This document shows positions 23,407 to 34,612 of a DNA stretch of 64,000 bases, piece after piece. The stretch is from Agelas oroides (lineage: Eukaryota; Porifera; Demospongiae; Agelasida; Agelasidae), in contig OX422196.1 in NCBI GenBank assembly GCA_949130485.1, positions 4,198,889-4,262,888 of the forward strand, given 5' to 3'. Position 1 is the stretch's first letter, and each line of letters begins with the position of its first letter. A program made the translations under genes and the position numbers. The notes under the pieces are model-generated. The model ran no database searches, was not told the origin of the DNA, and worked only from the letters and a program-made list of their open reading frames with translations.

Positions 23407-24080
23407 GTCACAAAAAAGTTTGCCAAACGCAAACAAGCACATGTAGGGATGAAATCCTCAAAAACCAACCAAACAAGACGGGAACGACACCACAATACTT
23501 TTACACCATCCCTACATCTTGTGCCATTTTGCCACCTGTACACAACACAAAACCCTCTACATTTGTAATTATTAGCCCACACCAACCACAAACAAACATA
23601 GTACTTCACTCCATTCAACTATCTCACAAAATAACCCATCCTTCACAAAGCATTACAAAATTACCACTACTCACTTCACAGCCACCTGTATACAAGACAA
23701 CCCATATCTATCATGCTAAACAGGCATGAAACTTAACAACATAATGCACACTCCAACATACCACACACACTCACCACTCCTCACTCACTCCACACCTTCT
23801 ACACACAACTTGGACCATACCTGCTACACTCAGTAGCAACCACCAACAACACAACATACTCACTATGCACAACACACCCACGCCACACCCTTCCATCTAC
23901 AAGACAACCCTCTTCTACACACAACTAAAAAACAAATACAAACACACAGTTTTGGCAAAATGGCACAAGATGTAGGGATGGTGTAAAAGTATTGTGGTGT
24001 CGTTCCCGTCTTGTTTGGTTGGTTTTTGAGGATTTCATCCCTACATGTGCTTGTTTGCGTTTGGCAAACTTTTTTGTGAC
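23407..24080. repeat. Foldback element 2 with 128-bp arms
   Basis: Arms 23407-23534 and 23953-24080 are almost perfect inverted copies of equal length. Each contains a unit bounded by ATGTAGGGATG and CATCCCTACAT, the same motif that bounds the arms of foldback 1. The 418-bp loop is C/A-rich on the plus strand with no protein. Confidence 0.85.
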
Positions 24081-24089
24081 TTTGTTATA

Positions 24090-24202
24090 GATAAACCACA
24101 GTAGACAGGGATTTATGGTCCATAAACCACCCGAGCCCAAGGGCGCAGCCCGAGGGCGAGGGTTGTTTATGGACCATAAATCCCTGTCTACTGTGGTTTA
24201 TC
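24090..24202. repeat. Hairpin repeat GATAAACCAC...GTGGTTTATC, copy 1
   Basis: Arms of about 40 bp pair around a CCCGAGCCC-GGGCG loop. TGTTATA flanks both ends. Copies lie at 26881-26980 and 27241-27339. Confidence 0.85.
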
Positions 24203-24609
24203 TGTTATATTCTCCACTCTGATTGGTCCTTGTTGTTATTAGTAAATACACATGGTAGTTTTCACTGTAAACAAGGTATGTTATTAGTAAACATGTAAAG
24301 TAATTTACACTCTAAACAAGGTAGCTTATAGGAAACATCATTTTACAACTTCCTGTGGTATATGGAACAGAATCTACAGAATCTACAACTTCCTGTCAGT
24401 ATATGGAAAATAATACCCACCTGTTACCACAGAAACAAGGGTGAAGTGGAGTATATATGTATATATATATGTAGGTATGTTTGGTACGTGCGTATTCCGT
24501 ATATGCATTCTGCCCTATTTGTGCGTGATGCAATATTCCCACATGTTTGCATGCACAGCTAGCTAGCTACATTTTAAAGTCAGAAAAAAGCTTTAGGTAC
24601 GACTCAATT

Positions 24610-25950
24610 ATGGAACGCGAAGAAAAAAGAGAAAGGCTGAGGCGTAGAAACCAATGCGATAGGGATCGTCGTGCTGCTGAAAACGCTCAACAAAGGGAGA
24701 CACGGTTAGTGAGACGGAGAGTAAGGGATAGAGCTCGTCGTGCTTCGCGGTCTGCTGCTGAGCGGGAGAGGATCTTGGATCAGAGGAGAGAGCGATTAGC
24801 GTCAGAGACTCCAGACCAGAGAGAGGCCCAGCTGGAGCAAGTGAGTCTCGCGAGGCATACGAGACTGTCGCATGAGACCCCGGACCAGAGAGAGGCCCGG
24901 CTGGAGCAAACGAGCGTCACGAAGCAAAGGAGATCAGAGAGAAGCCGGCTGGAGCAAATGAGCGTACCCATGAGACCCCTGACTAGAGAGAGGCCCGGGT
25001 GGAGCAAATGAGCGTCACGCAGCAAAGGAGACTGACGCATGAGACCCCGGATCAGAGAGAGGCCCGGCTGGAGCAAATGAGCGTCACGCAGCAAAGGAGA
25101 CTGACCCATGAGACTCCTGAAGAGACAGCTGCAAGATGTGAACAAGACAGAGAGAGTCACAGGAGACAAAGAGAGCAACAGTCTGTTCGCACTAAGATGG
25201 TGAACTTCCATTCTCGCCTGGCAGCTCTACATCTCTCCAAATGTATTACATGCTTAGAGAAGTTCCCTGGCGAACATTACCACCTGACAGTAGTGACACT
25301 GAGTGTGTACGATGTAGTCGAGACAAGCGTATCCCCAAGCTATACTCATCGATGAACAACATGGACCCTGGTCCTGTACCTCCTGAACTTCAGGTTAGTG
25401 TGTCTTGAATGGTCAAATACTATGTATGTGGGTTCCTTCGAGCTTTGTAGACACTTAAAGCCCTCCTTTTGTTGCATGGTAGCCTTCCATTTATAACTTT
25501 TAAATGTGTTCTGTAATTTTTAGGACTTATCCCATATAAGAAACTGCAACAAGTGTACCAGGAGTCTATTACAATAAGAGTGTGCAACTCATGTGTGGTT
25601 TAGGCAACCACCAGTGAATATGCTTAGCAGGTACTTAACATGAAGCCATTTTAGAAACCATTATGGGAGTTGCACACTCTTACTGTAACAGGCTACACTG
25701 CAACATTCCACACAACATACACAACTATTTTCTGTTCTGTTGATCATGTTACTGCAGGGCTCGACACAAGTTGAAGAGATGCTTGTTGCAGCTGTTATGC
25801 CCATCATATCAATCTACCGACTACCACATGGCCAGTATGGTTACACAGGACATGTGATAAACTTACCGCAGGATGTCATGTCGTTTGCTCACAGGCTGCC
25901 ACGACTACCCTCAGACCTTGATGTTGTGGTTGTCATGAAAAAGAGTCTAT
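24610..25950 (+). pseudogene. Helitron N-terminal protein, copy A (two exons, frameshifted)
   Basis: The first exon starts at an ATG at 24610 (MEREEKRERLRRRNQ). It reads through an R/E-rich coiled region (RRVRDRARRASRSAAER) into about five repeats of 23 residues containing ETPDQREARLEQ. Next comes a QREQQSVRTKMVNFHSRLAA block and a zinc ribbon (CITCLEKF ... ECVRCSRDK). It ends NNMDPGPVPPELQ at a donor GTTAGT at 25394. The acceptor CTGCAG at 25751-25756 leads into exon 2 ([20 protein letters not shown] ... [11 protein letters not shown]), which matches the domain preceding Rep in Helitron proteins. The frame shifts near 24950-25005 and again near 25272. The Rep and helicase parts are absent. 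The intron at 25394-25756 contains an inverted repeat around GAGTGTGCAACTC. Confidence 0.8.
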
Positions 25951-25984
25951 AGCCGTACAAGCTTAGTCTTGCAAACCAGCTGTA

Positions 25985-26490
25985 TTTTTATTTATTTACG
26001 GTGGGAGGAGTGTGAGGGAGGGAAAAATACATCTGGACACTATGGCCAGTTTACCGTGAGCATTCACACTGATGCTGTCATTCCACAAGTATACAGTATA
26101 CGTGATACTGCCGCCAACCGGGAGTGCTCGTTGTATTAACAGGTATAGAGAACGCCTGGGGAAGAGGCTAGGATATCGCCAGTGTTTGTGGAGCAATATA
26201 ACTTGGATATGTGCTAATCTTGGATTGATTGTACACACTGTGTGTCATTACTGTGAAATGGTAGCTACTGCTGCGGCTAGGCAACAAGGTCTTAAAGTAT
26301 TTGGAGGCGGCTTGGAGAATTGCAAGTTGAGGAAGAGGGTTCAACATCTTGGTATGAACACATTGCTTTCCTGTGACTCCAAGTTATTCACATCTTGGCT
26401 CTGTCTCCTGAAGTCATGGTGTATAGTGGATATTCGCTGAGCACATACAGCTGTGGAACCAGGGTTCTCTCAGCTATGCATGGAGTCAGG
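25985..26490. other. Unassigned part of Helitron-like element A
   Basis: A frame of about 120 codons at 26072-26440 has no recognised motif. It is probably captured or decayed sequence between the gene remnant and the 3' terminus. Confidence 0.4.
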
Positions 26491-26880
26491 CCTTTTTGGG
26501 TGTAGACTATATTGTCAGCCCTTCCCCTGAGCACAATTACTGTAGTTGTGGTAGCTATGGGGTTTCAGAAGGTCTTCTCCAGTTGTTGCTCAGCAAGGTT
26601 TATTTGATGGAGTCATGCAGAGCTCTTTGGTTCGGGTCCTCACAAGCTTCTTGCTCTGTCTTTGTAGTTTTACAGGCTACAGTCGGTGGTGTGGAAGACC
26701 TGGGAATGAGACTATTGTTACGTGAGATGCATGCAAGTGGTAAAAGGTAGTGTATATGGAACGCAATGCACCATACAACTCCCTCACGCTCGCCCCACAA
26801 TGCACTGCATTCCCCTAGTATTATTGGGGCGAGCGTAGCGAGCCCCACACTTGTGGATAAAACTGTCTATTTATGTTATA

Positions 26881-26980
26881 GATAAACCACAGTAGACAGG
26901 GATTTATGGTCCATAAACCACCTGAGCCCAAGGGCGAGGGTTGTTTATGGACCATAAATCCCTGTCTACTGTGGTTTATC
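26881..26980. repeat. Hairpin repeat, copy 2
   Basis: Same arms and loop as 24090-24202, slightly shorter. It is the first half of a tandem 350-bp unit. Confidence 0.8.
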
Positions 26981-27240
26981 TGTTATATTCTCCACTCTGA
27001 TTGGTCCTTGTTGTTATTAGTAAACACACATGGTAGTTTTCACTGTAAACAAGGGTATGTTATTAGTAAACATGTAAAGTAGTTTACACTGTAAACAAAG
27101 TAGCTTATAGGAAACATCATTTTACAACTTCTGGGGTATATGGAACAGAATCTACAGAATCTACAACTTCCTGTCAGTATATGGAAAATAATACCCACCT
27201 GTTGCCACAGAAACAAGGGTGAAGTGGAGTATATGTTATA

Positions 27241-27339
27241 GATAAACCACAGTAGACAGGGATTTATGGTCCATAAACCACCCGAGCCCGAGGGCGAGGG
27301 TAGTTTATGGCCATAAATCCCTGTCTACTGTGGTTTATC
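27241..27339. repeat. Hairpin repeat, copy 3
   Basis: Same arms and loop as copies 1 and 2. It starts the second tandem 350-bp unit, which is cut at 27552 by insertion of element B. Confidence 0.8.
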
Positions 27340-27552
27340 TGTTATATTCTCCACTCTGATTGGTCCTTGTAGTTATTAGTAAACACTCATGGTAGTTTTC
27401 ATTGTAAACAAGGTATGTTATTAGTAATCATGTAAAGTAATTTACACTCTAAACAAGGTAGCTTATAGGAAACATCATTTTACACAACTTCCTGTGGTAT
27501 ATGGAACAGAATCTACAGAATCTACAACTTCCTGTTAGTATATGGAAAATAA

Positions 27553-29072
27553 TTGGGGCGAGCGCAGCGAGCCCCACACTTGTGGATAAAACGAGAATTT
27601 GTCTATTTATATATTTATATGTATATATATATGGTACGTGCGTATTCCGTATATGCATTCTGCCCTATTTGTGCGTGATGCAATATTTCCATTATGTTAG
27701 CTACATGTCGAAAGATATAGCTAAGCTAGCTACGTTTGAAAGCCAGAAAGAAGTATGTACGACTCACTTACGAATCCGAAGAAAGAAGGAGAGAAAGGCT
27801 AAGGCGTAGAAATCAACGCGACAGGGATCGTCGCGCGCGCTCAACAAAGGGAGGCACGGTTAGCAAGACGGAGAGTAAGGGATAGAGCCCATCGTGCTTC
27901 GCGGTCTGCTGCCCAGCGGGAGAGAGTTTTGGATTACAGGAGAGGGCTATTAGCGTCAGAGACTCCAGACCAGAGAACGAGTCGTCTCCAGCAAATGAGC
28001 TTTGCGCAACAAATGAGACTGACCCACGAGACTCCGGACCAGAGAGAGGCCCGTCTCGAGCAAATGAGCATTGCACAACAGGTGAGACTGACCCATGAGA
28101 CTCCGGACCAGAGAGAGGCCCGTCTTGAGCAATGGAGCATTGAGCAACAGATGAGACTGACCCATGAGACTCCAGATCAGAGAGAGGCCCATCTCAAGCA
28201 AATGATTATTGCGCAACAGAAGAGACTGACCCATGAGACTCCAGACCAGAGAGAGGCCCATCTCCAGCAAGTGAGCCTTGCGCAACAGAGGAGACTGACC
28301 CATGAGACTCCTGAGGAAACAGCAACAAGATGTGAGCAGGACAGAGAGAGTCACAGGATACGAAGAGAGCAACAGTCTGTTCGTACTAAAATTGTTAACT
28401 TCCATTCTCATCTAGCAGCTCTACAGGTCTCCAAATGTATTACATGCTTAGAGAAGTTTCCTGGCCTGAATGTCAGAACAGTGTCACCTGACAGTAATGA
28501 CACTGAGTGTGTGAGATGCATAACCATATCCATACTGCATAGTAATTGCTGAGCTAACATTTATGATACCCATACTTGGTTCATGGGGAACTTTATAGTA
28601 GTTTCTGCTTGTGCAAAGTTTAATTTTTTTAATTGTATCCATACCTTTTGGACTAACCCTTCATTTTGAACGAATTAATTACAGGTGACTTAACTGTTCC
28701 CCAATATATAAAGTATAGAGAAAGTTAATCACTGACTGTTTAAGTCTGACTTAATTGTTCCCCATGTGTTACACATGGGACAAGGGAGGGACAGGTGACT
28801 TATATGTCCCCCATGTGTTACACGTGGGACAGGTGACCTGAATGTGTTATACATGGGAAATTTTGCTGTTTTAAGTATTATCCCCTTGGACCAAGGTAGC
28901 TGATATAATTGAATAGCTGCGACTTTTCAACAGCTTTCCTGATTGTGTATGAACCAGTAAACATGAGAAGCCTTGCAGTGTGTTCAGAGCCAATAGAGGT
29001 CAGCAGGAGGCCAGACTTGACTTGGCATACTGCTTGCTCAGGCTCGCCCCACAATGCCCTGCATTCGTCTAG
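27553..29072 (+). mobile_element. Helitron-like element B, nested, with empty site visible
   Basis: The left junction is TATGGAAAATAA then TTGGGGCGAGC. The right junction is GCATTCGTCTAG then TACCCACC. The unoccupied sequence TATGGAAAATAATACCCACC exists intact at about 24401-24420 and 27179-27198. The element therefore sits exactly between A and T with no target duplication and ends in CTAG after an AATGC/GCATT hairpin. At 1520 bp it is short and non-autonomous. It carries gene copy B and a 3' half also present in element D. Confidence 0.85.
27760..28552 (+). pseudogene. Helitron N-terminal protein, copy B
   Basis: It reads LTYESEERRRERLRRRNQ, then loses frame near 27833 through a small deletion relative to copy C. 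It is open again from about 27846 to the TGA at 28550-28552. It has six ETPDQREAxL repeats, then EQQSVRTKIVNFHSHLAALQ and a zinc ribbon (CITCLEKFPG ... ECVRC). Immediately after the last cysteine pair the sequence departs from copy A and stops, so the exon end, the intron and the following domain are replaced by the element's 3' region. This is a truncated, probably non-functional relic carried by a non-autonomous element. Confidence 0.8.
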
Positions 29073-29242
29073 TACCCACCTGTTACCACAGAAACAAGGG
29101 TGAAGTGGAGTATATATGTTTATATATGGTACGTGCGTATTCCGTATATGCATTCTGCCCTATTTGTGCGTGATGCAGTATTTCCACATGTTGGCTATGT
29201 ACATGTCGAAAGATATAGCTAAGCTAGCTACGTTTGAAAGCC

Positions 29243-30533
29243 AGAAAGAAGTATGTACGACTCACTTATGAATCCGAAGAACGAAGGAGAGAAAGGCTAA
29301 GGAGTAGAAATATACGCGACAGGGATCGTCGCGCTGCTGAAAGCGCTCAACAAAGGGAGGCACGGTTAGCAAGACGGAGAGTAAGGGATAGAGCCCATCG
29401 TGCTTCGCGGTCTGCTGCCCAGTGGGAGAGAGTTTTGGATTACAGGGGAGGGCTATTAGTGTCAGAGACTCCAGACCAGAGAACGAGTCGTCTCCAGCAA
29501 ATGAGCTTTGCGCAACAAATGAGACTGACCCATGGGACTCCGGACCAGAGAGAGGCCCGTCTCGAGCAAATGAGCACTGCACAACAGGTGAGACTGACCC
29601 ATGAGACTCCGGACCAGACAGAGGTCCGTCTCGAGTAAGTGAGCCTCGCACAACAGATGAGACTGACCCATGAGACTCCGGACCAGAGAGAGGCCCGTCT
29701 TGAGCAATTGAGCATTGAGCAACAGATGAGACTGACCCATGAGACTCCAGATCAGAGAGAGGCCCATCTCAAGTGAATGAGCATTGCGCAACAGAAGAGA
29801 CTGACCCATGAGACTCCAGATCAGAGAGAGGCCCATCTCAAGTGAATGAGCATTGCGCAACAGAAGAGACTGACCCATGAGACTCCAGACCAGAGAGAGG
29901 CCCGTCTCCAGCAAGTGAGCCTTGCACAACAGAGGAGACTGTCCCATGAGACTCCTGAGGAAACAGCAACAAGATGTGAGCAGGACAGAGAGAGTCACAG
30001 GATACAAAGAGAGCAACAGTCTGTTCGTACTAAAATTGTTAACTTCCATTCTCATCTATAGCAGCTGTACAGGTCTCCAAATGTATTACATGCTTAGAGA
30101 AGTTTCCTGGCCTGAATGTCAGAACAGTGTCACCTAGTCTCGTCCCCAGACCCCACCCTCTCACGAGGAGAAACGGTCTGCTGAACCAAGTCGAATTTCT
30201 TGGGCTAGCGCACACTTTTGCGACAATGTAACCTAGCAACGTTCAAAACATTTTGCGGCCAACCTGTTCAAAAAAGATATGGGTACTCAAATGGAAATGA
30301 ACAAATTTTACTGTTGTAAGGGAAGTGCTACTTAATAATTACTGATCTCGCAATTTCATTGGTCATTACCGCTTTTGGGGAATAAGCCCAAGGAATTCGA
30401 CTTCGTTCACCAGACCGTTTCTCGCCGGGAGGTGTGCGCGGGCGGGGCACGAGACTAAGTGTCACCTGACAGTAATGACACTGAGTGTGTGAGATGCATA
30501 ACCATATCCATACTGCATAGTAATTGCTGAGCT
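29243..30533 (+). pseudogene. Helitron N-terminal protein, copy C, interrupted
   Basis: It is close to copy B, with the undeleted leader (RRAAESAQQREARLARRRVR) and eight 23-residue repeats. It has in-frame stops near 29636, 29774, 29843 and 30059. At 30135 a 323-bp element is inserted in the zinc-ribbon region; after it the sequence resumes exactly as in copy B (ACAGTAATGACACTGAGTGT). Both B and C lose similarity to copy A at the same base after ECVRC, so they share one deletion ancestor. Confidence 0.8.
30135..30457. mobile_element. 323-bp MULE-like element with 9-bp target duplication
   Basis: The termini are TAGTCTCGTCCCC and GGGGCACGAGACTA. AGTGTCACC lies on both sides (30126-30134 and 30458-30466). 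The sister copy B has the uninterrupted word CAGTGTCACCTGACAG near 28470-28490, giving a direct empty site. A 9-bp duplication with long similar ends fits a Mutator-like MITE. No coding sequence is present. Confidence 0.85.
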
Positions 30534-31068
30534 AACATTTAAATAATACCCATACTTGGTTCATGGGGAACTATATAGTAGTTTCTGCTTGTGCAAAGTT
30601 TAATTTTTTAATTGTATCCATACCTTTTGGACTAACCCTTCATTTTGAACGAATTAATTACAGGTGACTTAACTGTTCCCCAATATATCAAGTATAGAGA
30701 AAGTTAATCACTGACTGTTTAAGTCTGACTTAATTGTTCCCCATGTGTTACACATGGGACAAGGGAGGGACAGGTGACTTATATGTCCCCCATGTGTTAC
30801 ACGTGGGACAGGTGACCTGAATGTGTTATACATGGGAAATTTTGCTGTTTTAAGTATTATCCCCTTGGACCAAGGTAACTGATAATTGAATAGCTGCGAC
30901 TTTTCAACAGCTTTCCTGATAGTGTATGAACCAGTAAACATGTGAAGCCTTGCAGTGTGTTCAGATCCAATAGAGGTCAGCAGGAGGCCAGACTTGACTT
31001 GGCATACTGCTTGCTCAGGCTCGCCCCACAATGCTCTGCATTCGTCTAGTATTATATTACGCGGGTCC

Positions 31069-31571
31069 TCAACTGTAGGCTATTTACTGGAAGTGTTTAT
31101 TAGGCTATGGATACCTTCCATGGTCCGTATTTTCACTTCTGCTTGGAGCTAGCACCGGAAACTTGACTCAAAGCTTTACTGACATGTTCTCTGTAGGTTC
31201 ATGACCTTGGACACAACCACTCATTAGTGAGCGTTCAATAGTCAGGGCCCTCCAACCAGAGAACGCTCCTCCGGACTAAAAGCTGCCTAAAATGCCAGAA
31301 ATGGAGTCCCTACAAGGTGAAAGGAGCGTTTTCTACACCCGTTTGTGCAAGAAAGCAGACAAATGGCCCACCCGGCATTGACCAAGGCTTTTCTACAGGC
31401 AGCTGCAACCACCGCCATGCACTGTCAGCCAGAGCGGTGCACCCACCCACCTCCCCCTGTCCCACCCTTTCTGCTAGCGCAGAACCTATCTTCAAAACGA
31501 ATTGCACCAACTGATAACATGCGGCCAAAATCTGACGACGCCATATGGCGTCATCGGTTGTTAAAGGGTTA
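31069..31571. mobile_element. piggyBac-like MITE, copy 1
   Basis: The right end GTTAAAGGGTTAA and the interior (GGGCCCTC.AACCAGAGAACG, GCATTGACCAAGGCTTTTCTAC, CCCACCCTTTCTGCTAG) match the element at 57289-57785. The left end is degenerate, so the start is approximate. Confidence 0.65.
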
Positions 31572-32322
31572 AGTTGCATCTTGGGGTGTAATATTACGTG
31601 GGTCCTTTAAGTTGCATCTTGGGGTGTAATAGGGACACCACATGTACGCATTTTATACTGAGACTCAAAAGTTTTGATTGCTCAGCAACAGACATGTAGG
31701 ATCTGTTTAACATAATTATTGGGTATACAGTGGGTTGCTACAGTAACAGATAACACAATTGAGGCTCATACGTAGAGAAAATACTGTCCATTTTGGCTCA
31801 TAATGTTGCAGATTGTATAGGCCAGTTTGACAACATACATGTATACAATTGCAAGACATGCACAACTATTAATAATACAATAGCGTTAAGTTTGTTTATC
31901 AAACAAGTCATCATAAGAGGGAGGAGGTTGATTGGTAAATTCAGCCATATATCTTGGAATAGGCGGCACTGGCATTGTAGGTGCTGCAGAAAACAATACG
32001 GTGCAAGATGCTTTAGCAGATCACATACATGTACCAACAGAGTGTACAGTGTAACATTAAGCATATGCATGCACAAAGCTATACCAGAAATACCACAACT
32101 TTGTCGCCGTCTATAATGTTACAGGTGCACAGCATAGTTTCAAAGGCAACAAATGTGTCCTGATTGTGTTATGATAACAGTCATTTTATCATACCAATTT
32201 CTGACGCACATTCAAACATGTACATAGTGTGCATGACTTGTACCAAAAACTTCACAACTACAGATGTGAATGCATTGGATTTTAATGCTCATTTGGAGAC
32301 AATTCACTTCATACCATCTGGG
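31572..32322. other. Gene-poor stretch with a short direct repeat
   Basis: AGTTGCATCTTGGGGTGTAAT occurs twice around 31571-31592 and 31608-31630, next to ATTACGYGGGTCCT words also found at 31055. Nothing coding is recognised. Confidence 0.45.
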
Positions 32323-32432
32323 TAGCCTCATTCCCAGGCCACTCCCAGATTTTATCTCGCAGCTGTGGAGAAAAATCAGTTTTTTTCCACAGCTACGAGA
32401 TAAAATCTGGGAGGGGCCTGGGAATGAGGCTA
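32323..32432. mobile_element. 110-bp TAGCCTCATTCCC element with perfect 9-bp target duplication
   Basis: The element is almost wholly palindromic: TAGCCTCATTCCCAGGCC ... GGCCTGGGAATGAGGCTA, with inner arms CAGATTTTATCTCGYAGCTG. CCATCTGGG is present directly before (32314-32322) and after (32433-32441). Confidence 0.9.
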
Positions 32433-32441
32433 CCATCTGGG

Positions 32442-33900
32442 CAGGTTTGAACGGGCACAGAGTGCATTGTATATGTGGTGGGTAGGTTACTATTGCAATA
32501 TGTATGATGTCATCCAGCCAGAATTTATGAATTTATTTGTTTATTATCGAGCCTAACCGCACCCCAAGTGGAAAGAAAACGGTGACTTGAAAGCAGGTAG
32601 CTTGAATGCAGGTGGACAATTTTAATCAGCTTGTCCTGCCATAAAGAAGTCATTAAGCTAGCTACACGTAGAGGCAAAAATTTATTCTCGGACTGATATA
32701 TTTTCAGACCAAAGACTTCAAAGGTCTAAACATGGTAGCAACTGTGCCAGATCATCAGAGCAACAAGACATACTGGGATAGTTTTTGATACCCAAAACTT
32801 TTGTAGTACACGGGGATAGAAAATCACGTCCGAAAATATATTGTAAAACAACACGTAACTTTTTTGCTGCCTCCTCCAAAAGGAAAATTAATACCAAAGT
32901 TCTTGCCCTTCCATTGGCCTTGCCTACAAGCCCATACCATGCTGCAGCAATTGCCAAATTTGGCTAGTGACGTGATAAAATACATGATTATCAGACTTGT
33001 CCGCTAGTAGCATTTTTTTTCAGAGGATAGGTGCTTGAAATATTTCATTCGCTAAATCCCGGGTAGAAGACTGTTTGGAGTTGAATTTCATATATGTTGA
33101 TTATCAAACATTAGCCCACCTATCCTACAATTCTTATGTCTGCTGGACCTCTGGGCATGCAACAAGAGCACAACGTTTCTTAAGTGTCCGAGGATCAATT
33201 AGTCCCTCTAGTGTGGAAGCCTGGCTAGATTAGGGCAAAAGTGGAAGAGGGAACAGGGAATCGGAGTTAGGTGCACAATCCAGCTTCTAACAATATGCAC
33301 AGCCATTGCTGTTGCGTGAACACTGTATGTCTAAGACCTACAACAGGTGGTAATTGAAGCCATGTAGACGTGAGATGATAAACAAAGGCAACCAACTTGC
33401 TGGGCAGAAGATGACCATGGTACTATTGTGTATCTGTATTTGAGTTGTGTAAGAGCTAAGAACACCGCACAAAGCCTATCAAGAGACGTCGGTCGGTGTT
33501 GTTAAGAAGCACCGTTGCCATCAAAAGTACTATGGAGGCATGGGATGTGCTGTAGTGCCAGTAGCTAAGTGTGCACTTCACTGAAGTGTCCAAGTGACTT
33601 GTAGCTCAGTGTGGCTGTGCTGTATTGGTAGTCTGCTACCAAAAAGTTGTAGCTAATAAATCTAGCTTGCAATGTACAAGGCTCCAGAGCTGCAAGTCAG
33701 GATGAAGTTTGTGTGGTCACTGAAGTGTCAACATTTTTGATCATAACTCAGGCTAGCAGAATCTAATTTTCTCATCTAAGTACCCTTCATGCTAAGATAG
33801 CTAGTTTGGCCACTGCACTTTTGTGGCTTTTCATTCATATTTTTTCTTTCCACTTGGGGTGTAACATGTGGCATGGCTAAGTTCTTTGCTGTTAGCTCTG
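32442..33900. other. Gene-poor stretch
   Basis: A piece ATTATCGAGCCTAACCGCAC near 32546 matches the segmental duplication at 20 kb. The stretch 33559-33640 is the inverted partner of 11545-11629. No gene is recognised. Confidence 0.45.
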
Positions 33901-34612
33901 AGTCTTGCTGTTACAACTGCGAGTGATATGCCCAAAAAGGCCAACATCACAGAAGGAACACCGCAAACAGCAGCAGGCCAACTACCTGGCTGGTAGGGCT
34001 TACAAGCCTTACTGCCATACACCAACTTTGAACAAGTCATTGTCTGGGGATGATGAGCCTGGCCCAAGCCAGGGACCCAGCTTCCAATGATGAAAAAGTG
34101 TGCTCCAGACGTAATCCTGTTCTGTCACGTTACAAGGAAACCTTTGACGCTCTCGTTCACCAGAGATCTATGAAAAAGAGGTGCTTATTGCAGAACCATC
34201 AAAGGCCAAACATGCAGCACTGCAGAGACCTTGAATGCTCAGATTTTTAGATTTTATGGCTATGAAATAACATCTTTGATCTTATGGGGAACCTGTTGCA
34301 TGTGTGCCAGTTTTCACATTCCCCCCCGACAGCTATCTAGACAGAGGAATATAAGGAGGGCTCAATATCATTCTCCAACAAAGGAGATGACCAAGGCACA
34401 GGTGGAATAGGACAAGTTTGGGAACTATGTGGTAATGCCTTATTGAATGTGTGATGAAGTTTAATGTGTGGTGGCGGTTGATAGAAAGCTCAGCAGAAGT
34501 TGTTGTACAATACCCCCATGAAAGACATAGAAACTCTGGAAAAACGTTCAATTCTGGTCAAACTTGCTCATCTTAGGCAAACGTCGGCTAATTTCATTCC
34601 ATTGGGTCAACA
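33901..34612. other. Possible decayed ORF, unknown family
   Basis: Several short plus-strand frames between 33905 and 34250 read as lysine/glutamine-rich protein (SQKEHRKQQQANYLAGRAYK, then GDDEPGPSQGPS). The frame has to be shifted to stay open. It may be the first ORF of a mobile element, but no domain is recognised. Confidence 0.3.

Larger units (their letters stand above)
22196..26818 (+). mobile_element. Helitron-like element A
   Basis: It starts TTGGGGCGAGCGCAGCGAGC after an A (22195). It ends GCTCGCCCCACAATGCACTG, then CATTCCCCTAG, with CTAG at 26815-26818 followed by T. An AATGC-3-GCATT hairpin sits just before CTAG. The same two ends bound elements B and D below, which fixes the boundaries. 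Insertion between A and T without target duplication is the Helitron signature. Contents in order: a CTT microsatellite, a small basic ORF, foldback 2, a hairpin repeat, and a broken Helitron N-terminal gene with one intron. No intact Rep or helicase domain is present. Confidence 0.7.
26824..31049 (+). mobile_element. Helitron-like element D, host of nested element B
   Basis: The 5' end TTGGGGCGAGCGTAGCGAGC follows an A at 26823. The 3' end is ACAATGCTCTGCATTCGTCTAG, with CTAG at 31046-31049 followed by T. Without the inserted element B (27553-29072) and the 0.3 kb insertion at 30135 it would be about 2.4 kb. It holds two tandem copies of a roughly 350-bp unit (hairpin plus flank) and gene copy C. 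It inserted almost directly beside the 3' end of element A, in a TATTA-rich stretch that resembles the paralogous sequence near 20716. Confidence 0.65.

Noticed and set aside
27813-30055. Minus-strand frames of up to 197 codons rich in Leu and Ser opposite the Helitron genes
   Set aside because: They are antisense shadows of the 69-bp coding repeat and mirror its periodicity.
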